DNA from: Desulfatitalea tepidiphila
Lineage (GTDB): Bacteria > Desulfobacterota > Desulfobacteria > Desulfobacterales > Desulfosarcinaceae
Length of the DNA: 64,000 bases
Direction: 5' to 3'
NCBI RefSeq assembly: GCF_001293685.1
Contig: NZ_BCAG01000005.1
Span: 372,001 to 436,000 of the forward strand
Every line of letters starts with the position of its first letter. Positions within the stretch are counted from its first letter, which is position 1. Made by a program: the position numbers and the translations under genes. The notes beneath the pieces are model-generated. The model did no database searches, was not told the origin of the DNA, and worked only from the letters and a program-made list of their open reading frames with translations. This document shows, piece by piece, positions 1 to 7,837 of this stretch.

Positions 1-1
1 A

Positions 2-52
2 GACGATATCAAAATCATCACCGTCATCTCTTACAAGGTCTTGAGCCAATAA
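2..52 (+). CDS. 3' end of an upstream gene (partial)
   Basis: An open frame enters from the left edge and gives DDIKIITVISYKVLSQ followed by TAA. It is too short to assign a function. It is listed because the first complete gene starts 120 bases later with its own ribosome binding site, so a gene ending here is plausible. It may equally be a chance frame. Confidence 0.25.
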   Translation, partial: DDIKIITVISYKVLSQ

Positions 53-171
53 CGAGACGATATTGCCGACACATCGACAAGTCTTCCCGATGCAGCCTGC
101 AGGACCGATGGATTTGCTTCACGTGGTTGTCCTTCACGATAGTCACACCGCAGGCATTGAGGAGATGACCT

Positions 172-426
172 ATGCCAAAGAAAAAGACGCCGGTATCCAA
201 CGAGACGCTCGTCGGCATCATCACGCCGGTCGAGTGGGATGTTGATGATCGCATCACCGCCGTCGCCTTGAGCGCCACGGATGATGAGGCCTACCTGATC
301 GAAAACGGAGACAAATTCATTGATCTGGTGCAAAAATGCATCGAAGCGAGCGGCCAGATCAAGCGTGATCGGAAAAGCAGCCGAAGTATCACCATCAAGC
401 GGTTTAACATCATCGACAACCCTTAG
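172..426 (+). CDS. small conserved-type hypothetical protein
   Basis: 84 residues, preceded by GGAGATGACCT just before the ATG, which supports this start. The protein is soluble and mixed-charge, with no signal peptide, membrane segment or cysteine motif. The middle (IITPVEWDVDDRITAVAL) looks like a small beta-barrel or OB-like start, but I do not recognise a family. It lies upstream of a DksA-type regulator and HU on the same strand, about 75 bases from the next start, so co-transcription is possible. Function unknown. Confidence 0.65.
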   Translation: MPKKKTPVSNETLVGIITPVEWDVDDRITAVALSATDDEAYLIENGDKFIDLVQKCIEASGQIKRDRKSSRSITIKRFNIIDNP

Positions 427-502
427 CGCCTGAACGGCCGGAATCAACGGCATAACGCGGCCCCAAGCGACATCCCCTTATCCGTCAAGAGGCAGTAGAC
501 AC

Positions 503-874
503 ATGGAAATATTGCTCCCCGAAGATAAGGCCTTTTTTAAGGAACTCCTGACCCGACAATTGGACGAGTTGCTCAATACGGCGGAAAAGACCGTCGGGTC
601 CCTGGTTCTTTGCGATACGCAGGCCGCGGACCCTTTGGATCAAGCCTCCCTGGACAATGATCGCAATTACACACTTCGCATCCGGGACAGGGAGAGCCAC
701 CTGATCAAAAAAATTAAAACCGCTTTGGCCAAACTCGAAGACGGATCGTTCGGCATCTGCGATCGATGCGGTGAAGAGATAACGATTGCGCGCCTGAAGG
801 CGCGGCCGGTCACCTCGTATTGCATTCGCTGCAAGACGCAGATGGAGGCATTTGAAAAGGTTTCCGGTTTCTGA
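503..874 (+). CDS. DksA/TraR family zinc-finger transcription regulator
   Basis: 123 residues. The N-terminal two thirds is charged and predicted helical (LLTRQLDELLNTAEKT), as in the DksA coiled coil that enters the RNA polymerase secondary channel. The C-terminal part has the four-cysteine zinc finger CDRCGEEI...YCIRCK at about residues 86-110. Proteins of this family act with ppGpp on rRNA and amino-acid promoters. It is shorter than E. coli DksA (151 residues), so it is a DksA-like paralogue rather than a sure dksA. A weak AGAGG lies upstream of the ATG. HU follows 57 bases downstream on the same strand. Confidence 0.85.
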   Translation: MEILLPEDKAFFKELLTRQLDELLNTAEKTVGSLVLCDTQAADPLDQASLDNDRNYTLRIRDRESHLIKKIKTALAKLEDGSFGICDRCGEEITIARLKARPVTSYCIRCKTQMEAFEKVSGF

Positions 875-930
875 CAGCAGGCGGTACAACACCCAACGAC
901 ACCCAAAATGGGAAGGAGCGGAGAAAAAGA

Positions 931-1200
931 ATGAACAAAAGCGATCTGATCAATGAAATGGCCAACGCCCTGGAGAGCAAGAAGGTGGCCGAGGCAACTT
1001 TGGAAAGTCTCCTCGATGCCATCACCCAGGGATTGAAAAAAAACGGTAAGGTGACCCTCACCGGCTTCGGCACGTTCAAGGTATCCAAGCGCAAAGCACG
1101 CACCGGCCGGAATCCGAGGACCGGTGAAGCGATTAAAATCAAGGCCCGTAAAGTCCCCCAATTTACGCCGGGAAAGAACTTGAAGACAGCGGTCGCCTGA
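931..1200 (+). CDS. hup: HU family DNA-binding protein
   Basis: 89 residues, the usual HU length. The start MNKSDLINEMA, the turn GFGTFKV and the arm motif RTGRNPRTGEAIKI are all typical of HU/IHF proteins. It would bend and compact DNA as a dimer. The gene is preceded by GGAAGGAGCGGAG, an excellent ribosome binding site, and followed by a strong hairpin at about 1229-1252. HU versus IHF subunit cannot be fixed from the sequence alone, but the arm and length favour HU. Confidence 0.93.
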   Translation: MNKSDLINEMANALESKKVAEATLESLLDAITQGLKKNGKVTLTGFGTFKVSKRKARTGRNPRTGEAIKIKARKVPQFTPGKNLKTAVA

Positions 1201-1228
1201 CAGAACGCCAACAGTATGCCGTTAGTTC

Positions 1229-1252
1229 GAAGGCGGCTCTCGAGCCGCCTTC
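1229..1252 (+). terminator. hairpin after hup
   Basis: A 10-bp perfect stem (GAAGGCGGCT / AGCCGCCTTC) with a four-base CTCG loop lies 28 bases after the HU stop codon. No T-run follows, so it is a weak or Rho-assisted terminator. It also lies between the convergent HU and thioesterase genes and could act on both. Confidence 0.5.
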
Positions 1253-1276
1253 GGCATTGACGCCAAGGCGTCCGTA

Positions 1277-2071
1277 TTACAAGCGATACTGCGCAATCTG
1301 ACGACTGATGGCAATCAGCTCCCCGCCCTCATCCCAAACCTCGCCATCTTCCTCCAACAGCCCGCAGGTAATGAATCGGGTATGGAAGAAACACTTTAAC
1401 CATCGGGACGAGGGGATCTTGCGGATATTGACGGAGAGTTCGATGGTCGGCACCCATGCGCCCAACCCGAGACTGGCATACGCCGGCGGCGGAAAACAAT
1501 CGGCCGCCAGCAGCAGCGCCAAGGCGTCGTAGGGCCGGCCATCCCTGAACTGAATCCAACCCTTATGCTCGGATCGATCCGCCAACTGCCCGGTGGTCAT
1601 CCACCCGGCACAAGAGGGGTCCAATCGCACCTCCACCTGGTCGAAAAGTGTGAAATTGGGGATGGTGGGGATGGACACACATTGATCCAGCGGCGCCAGG
1701 GCCGGCACACCGGCCTCGTAGCGATCCACCCGGCACACCATCTGGTCATCCATGAACGTGGCGATCGCCGCCACCGCCACCCGGTCTTCCTGCAGCAGCC
1801 GCGCGCCGAAACGTTCGAACTGGGCTGTCTCGGATATCCGTTCCAACGAGAGCCGCACAGGTCCCGGAGCCGTTCTCTGGATATAGTTGGCCGTCACGAT
1901 GGCCATCCGCTTTTTGTTTCGCTTCTGCTCCATGGCCCTGGCCAGGAGCGCCATGAGATACCCACCGTTGGGAAGTCCGTTGATCGCCCAGTTGGGAGAA
2001 ATCTCGGCCGCAAAATCAAAAGGCATCCCGTCTATCGGTCGGCTCTCGATATCCCGATCGAATGCAACCAT
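1277..2071 (-). CDS. acyl-CoA thioesterase, hot-dog fold family
   Basis: 264 residues. It looks like the double hot-dog thioesterases related to TesB (thioesterase-like superfamily): the N-terminal part carries ISPNWAINGLPNGGYLMALLARAM, the usual GGY/helix region of the first hot dog, and the second half contains the SVNIRKIPSSRWL strand. It would hydrolyse acyl-CoA thioesters in the cytoplasm. The natural substrate is unknown. It stands alone, convergent with HU and divergent from the cupin gene. Start chosen at the ATG giving MVAFDRDIES. Confidence 0.75.
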   Translation of the reverse strand: MVAFDRDIESRPIDGMPFDFAAEISPNWAINGLPNGGYLMALLARAMEQKRNKKRMAIVTANYIQRTAPGPVRLSLERISETAQFERFGARLLQEDRVAVAAIATFMDDQMVCRVDRYEAGVPALAPLDQCVSIPTIPNFTLFDQVEVRLDPSCAGWMTTGQLADRSEHKGWIQFRDGRPYDALALLLAADCFPPPAYASLGLGAWVPTIELSVNIRKIPSSRWLKCFFHTRFITCGLLEEDGEVWDEGGELIAISRQIAQYRL

Positions 2072-2219
2072 CTGGTATTCCCTTCGTGCAAAGGACGTTG
2101 ATTTTCGTTGTCTTTTTTAAAAAAATGCCCTTTTATCACACCGGAGATGGAATTTCATCCCTATTCAGTCGGGCGACGGCAAGGCTCGGCATCCACATCA
2201 GCCATTCAGAGGTAAGAAG

Positions 2220-2543
2220 ATGTTTACACAACACGACACGGGAAAAAAGCGGCATATGCTGGACGGCATCGACATGACCACGCTTGCATGGGGTGAAAAG
2301 ACCATCATGGTCCGGTTCGATCTCCAAAAAGGCAGCCAATTGCCATCCCACCACCATGTCTATGAACAAACCGGTTATCTGGTGTCGGGCCACATTCGCC
2401 TGACCATCGCCGATCAAACGGTGGAAGCGCATGCCGGCGACAGCTGGTGTATTCCACCGGATGCCCCCCACGAGGCGATTGCCCTGGAAGATAGCGTCGC
2501 CCTGGAAGTGTTCTCGCCATTGCGTCCGGACTATTTACCCTGA
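2220..2543 (+). CDS. cupin domain protein
   Basis: 107 residues, a single conserved barrel. The metal-binding pattern is visible as SHHHVYEQTGYLVSG (two or three His plus Glu, first cupin motif) and AGDSWCIPPDAPHEA (second motif, His). Small cupins of this kind bind Fe, Mn or Ni and act as sensors, isomerases or dioxygenases; nothing here decides which. AGAGGTAAGA lies just upstream of the ATG. Palindromic element copy A starts 36 bases after the stop. Confidence 0.8.
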   Translation: MFTQHDTGKKRHMLDGIDMTTLAWGEKTIMVRFDLQKGSQLPSHHHVYEQTGYLVSGHIRLTIADQTVEAHAGDSWCIPPDAPHEAIALEDSVALEVFSPLRPDYLP

Positions 2544-2578
2544 TCGCCATCTCCCTCCCGTCGGGTCGGCCACCCTCC

Positions 2579-2878
2579 AGCAGTTCTAACTGAATGTGAT
2601 TCACCAGACGGGCATGATTCCAGAAGTTATTTGAAAAAAATCGCATAAAAACGGTCATGGCAGGCGTGGGTGGGGCAGATGGCCAGGGCCACGTGAGCCA
2701 GCGGTCGATAGTGCCGGTTGAATGCAAACGGCGGATAAGCGGCCCAGACTGTTTGAGCGCAGCGAGTTTCTGGGCCGCCCGCCGTACATTTTACCGGCAC
2801 TTGACCGCTTGGCGCGTGGCGTCGGCCACATGCTCTTCCCACGCCGGATTTAATGAATCGCATTGAGATAGAATTGCT
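2579..2878. repeat. palindromic MITE-like element, copy A (300 bp)
   Basis: A full-length copy of the dispersed element. Terminal inverted repeats read AGCAGTTCTAACTGAATG on the left, and their imperfect complement on the right. It is flanked by an imperfect 11-bp duplication, GGCCACCCTCC / GGCCGCCTTCC. The interior is a long inverted repeat whose inner arms meet at a loop around 2748-2768 (GTTTGAGCGCAGCGAG). No coding potential. Lies between the cupin gene and the sigma-54 promoter. Confidence 0.85.
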
Positions 2879-3021
2879 GGCCGCCTTCCGGATTGAGGCG
2901 GGCGACCCCATCGTCCCGTGCGCAATTTTTGTACCCCTCACGCCGCAAGTTTGCACCGCCCGTGACCGTTAGTACTTCTCAATTAAAATAATTTTACTTA
3001 TAATTTCAATGACATTTGCTT

Positions 3022-3037
3022 TGGCACGTGGATTGCT
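3022..3037 (+). promoter_or_regulatory. sigma-54 (-24/-12) promoter
   Basis: TGGCACGTGGATTGCT matches the sigma-54 consensus TGGCACG-N4-TTGCW at every defined position. The invariant GG and GC are exactly 10 bases apart. It points at the small secreted protein starting at 3133, leaving an untranslated leader of about 85 bases. No activator site was identified. Confidence 0.85.
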
Positions 3038-3132
3038 TTTATATTTGGCAATCGCCGGTGGGATCTCAATACTTCGGGGGAAGGGAGGCTACCCGGCGGA
3101 AACCAGTTCCATCATAGAGGGAGGAAAGAGAA

Positions 3133-3408
3133 ATGAAACGTCATCGTATGAGATGGATCGCCGTCATGCTGGTCATCGGCTTCTTGACCGCTGCCGTCGC
3201 CATTGCCGGTGATCAAAGCATTACCGGTACGGTGGAGAAAACAAAACAGGGCATCGTCATTTCGGCAGACGATGGCGCCACCTACATGGTCCAAGGAAAA
3301 GACCTGTCCGAAATGGTCGGGAAGACGGTCAAAGCCACCGGCACGCTGGCCGAAGGAAAATCCGGCAAGACCCTGACGGTCATCAGCATCGAACCGGTTA
3401 ACGAATAA
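3133..3408 (+). CDS. small secreted protein, OB-fold-like
   Basis: 91 residues. Residues 1-26 form a clear Sec signal peptide (basic start MKRHRMR, hydrophobic core, VAIAG cleavage region). The mature part, about 65 residues, alternates beta-strand-like segments (ITGTVEKTKQGIVISADDG, YMVQGKDL, KTVKATGTL) and looks like a small OB or SH3-type barrel of unknown function. AGAGGGAGGAAAGAG provides a strong ribosome binding site. Expression probably depends on sigma-54 through the promoter at 3022. A strong terminator follows at 3560. Confidence 0.75.
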   Translation: MKRHRMRWIAVMLVIGFLTAAVAIAGDQSITGTVEKTKQGIVISADDGATYMVQGKDLSEMVGKTVKATGTLAEGKSGKTLTVISIEPVNE

Positions 3409-3559
3409 GCCCCAACCCTGCCGGCCCGGCGTTTCCGGTTCACCCCAATGCTTGCCGGATAAGACGGGCCGGCAGATCCCAACCCCTCCGTGGCCGTCGG
3501 GACACTCCTTTCTTGGAGCCCGTTCCCGTCCACAAAGAGCTTCCACCCCTTCGTGACGC

Positions 3560-3602
3560 CCGGTGCACCGCCGACGCTCGTTGGCGGTGCACCGGTTTTT
3601 TT
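3560..3602 (+). terminator. strong intrinsic terminator
   Basis: A perfect 13-bp stem (CCGGTGCACCGCC / GGCGGTGCACCGG) with a 10-base loop is followed by seven T residues. It ends plus-strand transcription from the sigma-54 unit and sits immediately next to the stop of the convergent AMMECR1 gene. Confidence 0.9.
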
Positions 3603-4209
3603 AGCGCCCCGCTTCCCTGTGCTCCTCGAAGGATTGGACCTGGTAGGTTTCGACTTGCAAATCCCCCCGCCGCCAGGCGTCGGCAGACAATCCGGCCTTC
3701 ATGCACAAGTGGGAGAGAAACACCTCGGGTAGCGGCAACTGATCCCATACCTGGGGCAGAAACGTGGCTTGGGCGAAGCCTTTACGGATGGTCACCCCTT
3801 CGATACGGGGCTTGAGCTTGGCCAGCAGATCATCGGCATCGGTGTAGGAAAGGGGCTGGGATTCCGTCAGCACGCTGATCTCTATGTCCACCTCCTCCAG
3901 TTCGGCTCGACCCAGAGGCTTGAACCGCGGGTCGTGAAACGCGGATTGAATCGCATGATGGCGAACACCTTCGACAATGGACTCATGTCCTACCAGGCTG
4001 CCGATACAGCCTCTCAGTTGGCCGCCGATCTTCAGTGTGACGAAGGTGCCGCTGTGGCGCTGCATGGCCGGAGCGGACAACAGTTCGTCCTGCAGACCCC
4101 CATCCAGGCCCGGATCTTTTCCGGTCAGCCTGGCCGTCAGCGTTCTGCGGGCCAGGCGCACCAGCGCTTGCCCCTGGTCGTCATCGAGTTCAGACACTTG
4201 GATTGACAT
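3601..4209 (-). CDS. AMMECR1 domain protein (AmmeMemoRadiSam system protein A)
   Basis: 202 residues from the ATG preceded by GGAGAGTGGAAC. AMMECR1 hallmarks are present: FVTLKIGGQLRGCIGSL (the conserved LRGCIG core), AFHDPRFKPL and the IEISVLTE strand. In many prokaryotes this protein is encoded beside a Memo-domain protein and a radical SAM enzyme. Neither partner is nearby here. Its biochemical activity is not established for the family. The upstream gene on the same strand, a LOG-like fusion, ends 51 bases before this start, so the two are probably one transcription unit. Confidence 0.85.
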   Translation of the reverse strand: MSIQVSELDDDQGQALVRLARRTLTARLTGKDPGLDGGLQDELLSAPAMQRHSGTFVTLKIGGQLRGCIGSLVGHESIVEGVRHHAIQSAFHDPRFKPLGRAELEEVDIEISVLTESQPLSYTDADDLLAKLKPRIEGVTIRKGFAQATFLPQVWDQLPLPEVFLSHLCMKAGLSADAWRRGDLQVETYQVQSFEEHREAGR

Positions 4210-4259
4210 GTTCCACTCTCCATTGAACAAAGATATCATCAAGAACCAATGGCCACGTC

Positions 4260-6227
4260 TCAAAACAGCTGCAGTTGTTTGAGGTAGGCCTCGATGACCA
4301 CTGCCGGATCGTCCGTGATCACCAGATGATCGTTGATCCAGGCCGGTGCCCGCTGATGCTGGACCATGGTGGCGATCTGGCGGCGCATGCTGTTCCAGAA
4401 ATCACGCTCACCTTCGGTGTCGAACAGGATAATGGGTACCCTCTCAATGATCGACAACTTCATATTGCACAGGGTGATGCCCAGTTCCTCCAGGGTACCC
4501 AGGCCGCCCACGTTGAAAATCGGAAACGAGGCGATCTCGAACCATTTCTGGCGGCTGTGACGGCAGGTGGCCTGAAATACCTGGCAAAAATCCACGTCCG
4601 TGGTCATGGCCTGGTCGGTGATGTCCAAAAAATTGGCACCTGAAAGGATGCCGCGCTGTCGGGCCATGGTGTTGGCCGCCTCCATCACCCCGCTGCCGCC
4701 GCCGGTCACGATGCCGATGCTCTTCCCCCAAAATGCGACCAGTGCATCCATCAGCTTCCCGAGCCGTTCGGTGGCGACCGGGGAGAGAGGCAACGTTGAG
4801 CCATAAAATGCAAAAAGCATGGACTTATGAAAATCGGCCAGCCGATCCGTGGCCACGAAATAGCCTTTCCCGTCACGCATGGTATGGACCATCAACCGTT
4901 GGTTCAAGCTGCAGATCCAATACACATCCACCCCAAAGGCGTGGTACTCTTGCAGGCGGGAGTGGTCCTCCTGGGAGAGAAAGGGTCCGAATTCACATGA
5001 GGCTTCGAAAAAATATAGCGCGCGGACCTTCTCCCTGACCACCAGGTTGATGATGTCGCGATGCTCGACCAGATTGGGAAAATACTTCAACACCAGAGCT
5101 CCGGCGGGCTGCTGAGGGTCCGGATGGATGCGCGACGTGGCGTACTGGTGGCAACAGCGGCTCCGCGTAGAAAAATCCACCCTTGCCGTCGAACATTGTG
5201 CCTTGGAGACCGGGCATTTCTCCTTGGGACCGTTGGCGAAGAACTCGACCTTTTTCAATCCCTGGGAAGGATCGACCATGGCCACGGAACGATCCGTAAA
5301 ATAACAAGTCCCTTTCGGACGCGCATCCAGTTGGGCTTGCAACCGCTTCAGGTCGGCCAGGCTCAAGCCTTTGGGGCCCGATGGCGATGTCTTGCGCCGC
5401 TCCCCGGTCCTTTTTTGAGGGGTGCCGTATACCCGGGCGCTGATCAGGGGATTCACGATCGTATGGCGCGTCCCGTTGATGATTTCCAGGTAGATGCATA
5501 TCCCCCGCGTCTTGATCGGATCGAGAACCGTGGCCGGTAGGTTGCGTCCCAACGAAAATCCACTCTGCAAGACGACATAATGCTCGTTCAGGTACATGGA
5601 GCAGGTCGTGATCACCCCTTCGCCGGGGGGAATCACCAGATGCGGCACCTTTTTCTGAAGCTGATAGCGGTTGAGCATTTCACGGCCATCTTCGCGCAGC
5701 AGGATTCTGCCGAAGGTCTCCTGGTCCACATCTTCGCGCAGCGTGCACACCACCCGGTGGGGTGCGATCACGATACTGCCGTCGCTGGAAATAGCCGCAG
5801 AGGCCGGTAGCTTGAGCTCGGCGCGGTCGACCGCGGCCAGTACCTCCTCGGATGTGAGTAGGGCGTCGGGATCGCAAAACACCATGCGTCCCACCGGAAG
5901 ACCTTCGTCGAAGAACATCCCCAACTGGTCCAACCCCGGATAGCCGGGAATGGCGGCCGATGCGGTCTGGGTCAACACCAGCAGGTCGCCATCGAGATGG
6001 TCGATGCACGGCGGATCGGAGGTGATCTGCACCCCAAGCCGCGCGATGCGCGAACGTTCACTGAAGACGATGTGCTCCGGGTTTTCCTTGAGTTGCCGGA
6101 TCATGTGCTGGGACAAGCCGAATGCGCTCTGGAAGGTGATACGCCGGCCATCGTTGGACAACACCTTGATAATGCAACCATCGTCAGACTGTAAAATTCC
6201 CCTGAAGGATCGATTGTCTCTCATCAT
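4260..6227 (-). CDS. LOG-like Rossmann protein with a long N-terminal region
   Basis: 655 residues. The C-terminal quarter resembles the LOG/TIGR00730-type nucleotide-binding fold: GIVTGGGSGVMEAANTMA at about 505-525 and VGGLGTLEELG at about 575, close to the PGGxGTxxE motif but with Val for Pro. The first 480 residues are of unknown type. They include a strand-rich part (1-290), a lysine-rich linker (about 275-300) and a cysteine cluster (KEKCPVSKAQC, SRCCHQY). LOG enzymes release free cytokinin-type bases or cleave nucleotide 5'-monophosphates. Whether that chemistry holds here is not known. Confidence 0.65.
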   Translation of the reverse strand: MMRDNRSFRGILQSDDGCIIKVLSNDGRRITFQSAFGLSQHMIRQLKENPEHIVFSERSRIARLGVQITSDPPCIDHLDGDLLVLTQTASAAIPGYPGLDQLGMFFDEGLPVGRMVFCDPDALLTSEEVLAAVDRAELKLPASAAISSDGSIVIAPHRVVCTLREDVDQETFGRILLREDGREMLNRYQLQKKVPHLVIPPGEGVITTCSMYLNEHYVVLQSGFSLGRNLPATVLDPIKTRGICIYLEIINGTRHTIVNPLISARVYGTPQKRTGERRKTSPSGPKGLSLADLKRLQAQLDARPKGTCYFTDRSVAMVDPSQGLKKVEFFANGPKEKCPVSKAQCSTARVDFSTRSRCCHQYATSRIHPDPQQPAGALVLKYFPNLVEHRDIINLVVREKVRALYFFEASCEFGPFLSQEDHSRLQEYHAFGVDVYWICSLNQRLMVHTMRDGKGYFVATDRLADFHKSMLFAFYGSTLPLSPVATERLGKLMDALVAFWGKSIGIVTGGGSGVMEAANTMARQRGILSGANFLDITDQAMTTDVDFCQVFQATCRHSRQKWFEIASFPIFNVGGLGTLEELGITLCNMKLSIIERVPIILFDTEGERDFWNSMRRQIATMVQHQRAPAWINDHLVITDDPAVVIEAYLKQLQLF

Positions 6228-6419
6228 AAGGATCTGTCGGATACTCCCCCTGCGACTTGACTGTTAAAAGATTGAAAACCTTTTGCCACGAATTGTCACA
6301 TGCGAGCCCTGCGGCGTCCCCCCCTTTTCTGCCGGTGGAACACCGCGTCCGGTGGTCAACCCGCGACCTGCACCATTTTACTATGATGATTTCCAAACCT
6401 GATTTCAACACTTTATTGC

Positions 6420-6436
6420 CGGCACGGTTTTTGCTT
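6420..6436 (+). promoter_or_regulatory. sigma-54 (-24/-12) promoter
   Basis: CGGCACGGTTTTTGCTT keeps GG-N10-GC and the CACG and TTGC blocks, differing from consensus only in the first base (C for T). It lies about 55 bases before the ATG of the zinc-ribbon membrane protein at 6491 and points towards it. It is the second such promoter within 3.5 kb. Confidence 0.72.
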
Positions 6437-6490
6437 AAGCTCTTTTTGACGTATTGTAACGGACTGCAACCGCCATGAACGAGGCCCAAG

Positions 6491-7600
6491 ATGAGATGTC
6501 CTAAATGCGGATACGAGCGACAGCCCAACGACAACAAGTTCGCACCGGCGACAGAGTGTCCCGCCTGCGGCGTGGTTTACGCCAAATCAGCCCCCGGCGA
6601 GACGGTAACACCTGCTAATCCAGGGCCTGCAAAAAAAACCAGCCCGGTTCACGAAGCATCCCTCAAGCGGGCTCGCGAGCGCGTTGAAAAACGACTGCGG
6701 CAGCGAATGGAAAGCGGCCGTCAAAAAGATGAACGAACCGAAAAAACCCTCCAGCGGGCTCGGCGTCTGGCTGCCGAAGGCGTACGCCAGCGTCAGGCGG
6801 AATGGAAGCGTCGTCAGATGGAAGAAAAAAAGGAACCGGACGACCGGACCATGGCCGAAGCGGCCATCCGGGTCAAAGATCCGACGATTGACCTCGACGG
6901 CTTCAAAAATGGAAGGCTGACGATGTTCGGCGTCGTTCGTCCCGAAATGGGCGGTGATGCCTCGGAACATGCCCCGGACCAAGATCGGCTTTCCAGGCGC
7001 AAGAACAAGGCGACCGTTTCGGTGACCGACGCGCTTGCAAAAATGGCCCCCGGTGACAACCTGTTTTCGGAAAAACAACCCAGAAAGGATACCCCGCCGA
7101 CGATGCTATCCGACCCACCGACAATGGCAGCCGCCAATCTGGAACCCTCCGATCCAATGACGATCGAACCGACGGCAGAATCAGAGGCGCACGATACGGC
7201 TTGCCAAAGCATGACCGAGAACGATAGCGACAGCATGCCCCGGGATCTACCTGAATGGACCGCTTACGCGGCTCAAAAGGCCCATCTCCAGCCCGGCATC
7301 TCGCTGATGCGCCTGCTGCCCGGCGCCGCGTGGCTCGTGTTGATCGTGGGCCTGACAGGGGCCGTACTGTCATGGATCACCCTCAACGATGTCCATGCCG
7401 ACGTAGAGGCGGCCATCACTACCAGCAACGGACCGGTTCCCATCGCCCTGCTGCTCGGCTTCGCCTATCTGGCCACCGGCATCCTGGGATTTGCTTTTTT
7501 CTGGGTAAGCGCCACCATCGGGGGCCAACTCAAGCAAATCCAACAGGAGCTGCAAACGAGAATGTCTTGCCAGGAGGATAGGAAAGATACTCAGAAGTAG
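6491..7600 (+). CDS. zinc-ribbon, two-TM membrane protein of unknown function
   Basis: 369 residues. The start MRCPKCGYERQPND...ECPACGVVY is a four-cysteine zinc ribbon. Residues about 50-125 are a very basic/acidic helix (KRARERVEKRLRQRMESGRQ) likely to form a coiled coil. The middle is low-complexity and acidic. Two hydrophobic helices (about 275-297 and 315-338) sit near the C-terminus. The plan suggests a tail-anchored membrane protein with a cytoplasmic zinc ribbon. No catalytic motif was found. It has a sigma-54 promoter and stands alone between two long genes. Confidence 0.7.
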   Translation: MRCPKCGYERQPNDNKFAPATECPACGVVYAKSAPGETVTPANPGPAKKTSPVHEASLKRARERVEKRLRQRMESGRQKDERTEKTLQRARRLAAEGVRQRQAEWKRRQMEEKKEPDDRTMAEAAIRVKDPTIDLDGFKNGRLTMFGVVRPEMGGDASEHAPDQDRLSRRKNKATVSVTDALAKMAPGDNLFSEKQPRKDTPPTMLSDPPTMAAANLEPSDPMTIEPTAESEAHDTACQSMTENDSDSMPRDLPEWTAYAAQKAHLQPGISLMRLLPGAAWLVLIVGLTGAVLSWITLNDVHADVEAAITTSNGPVPIALLLGFAYLATGILGFAFFWVSATIGGQLKQIQQELQTRMSCQEDRKDTQK

Positions 7601-7837
7601 CTGCCCTGCCTGCGAAAGCGCAGCCGTTGCCCAGCCGCCTCCCTCTGGGCACGTGCCCCTGTTACATCCTGTGTGAATGCCCCTGCACCTCAAAGGTCTT
7701 GACCACGGCCGTCGATGGTGCAAAATTAGGCATGACGATCATCAATCGATATTCCACATATTAGCGCATTGTACCCCCTTCAACGGATCGGCCGTAACGT
7801 CGTGATGGATGCAACCCGCCACGGCCGGAGGTCTGAG

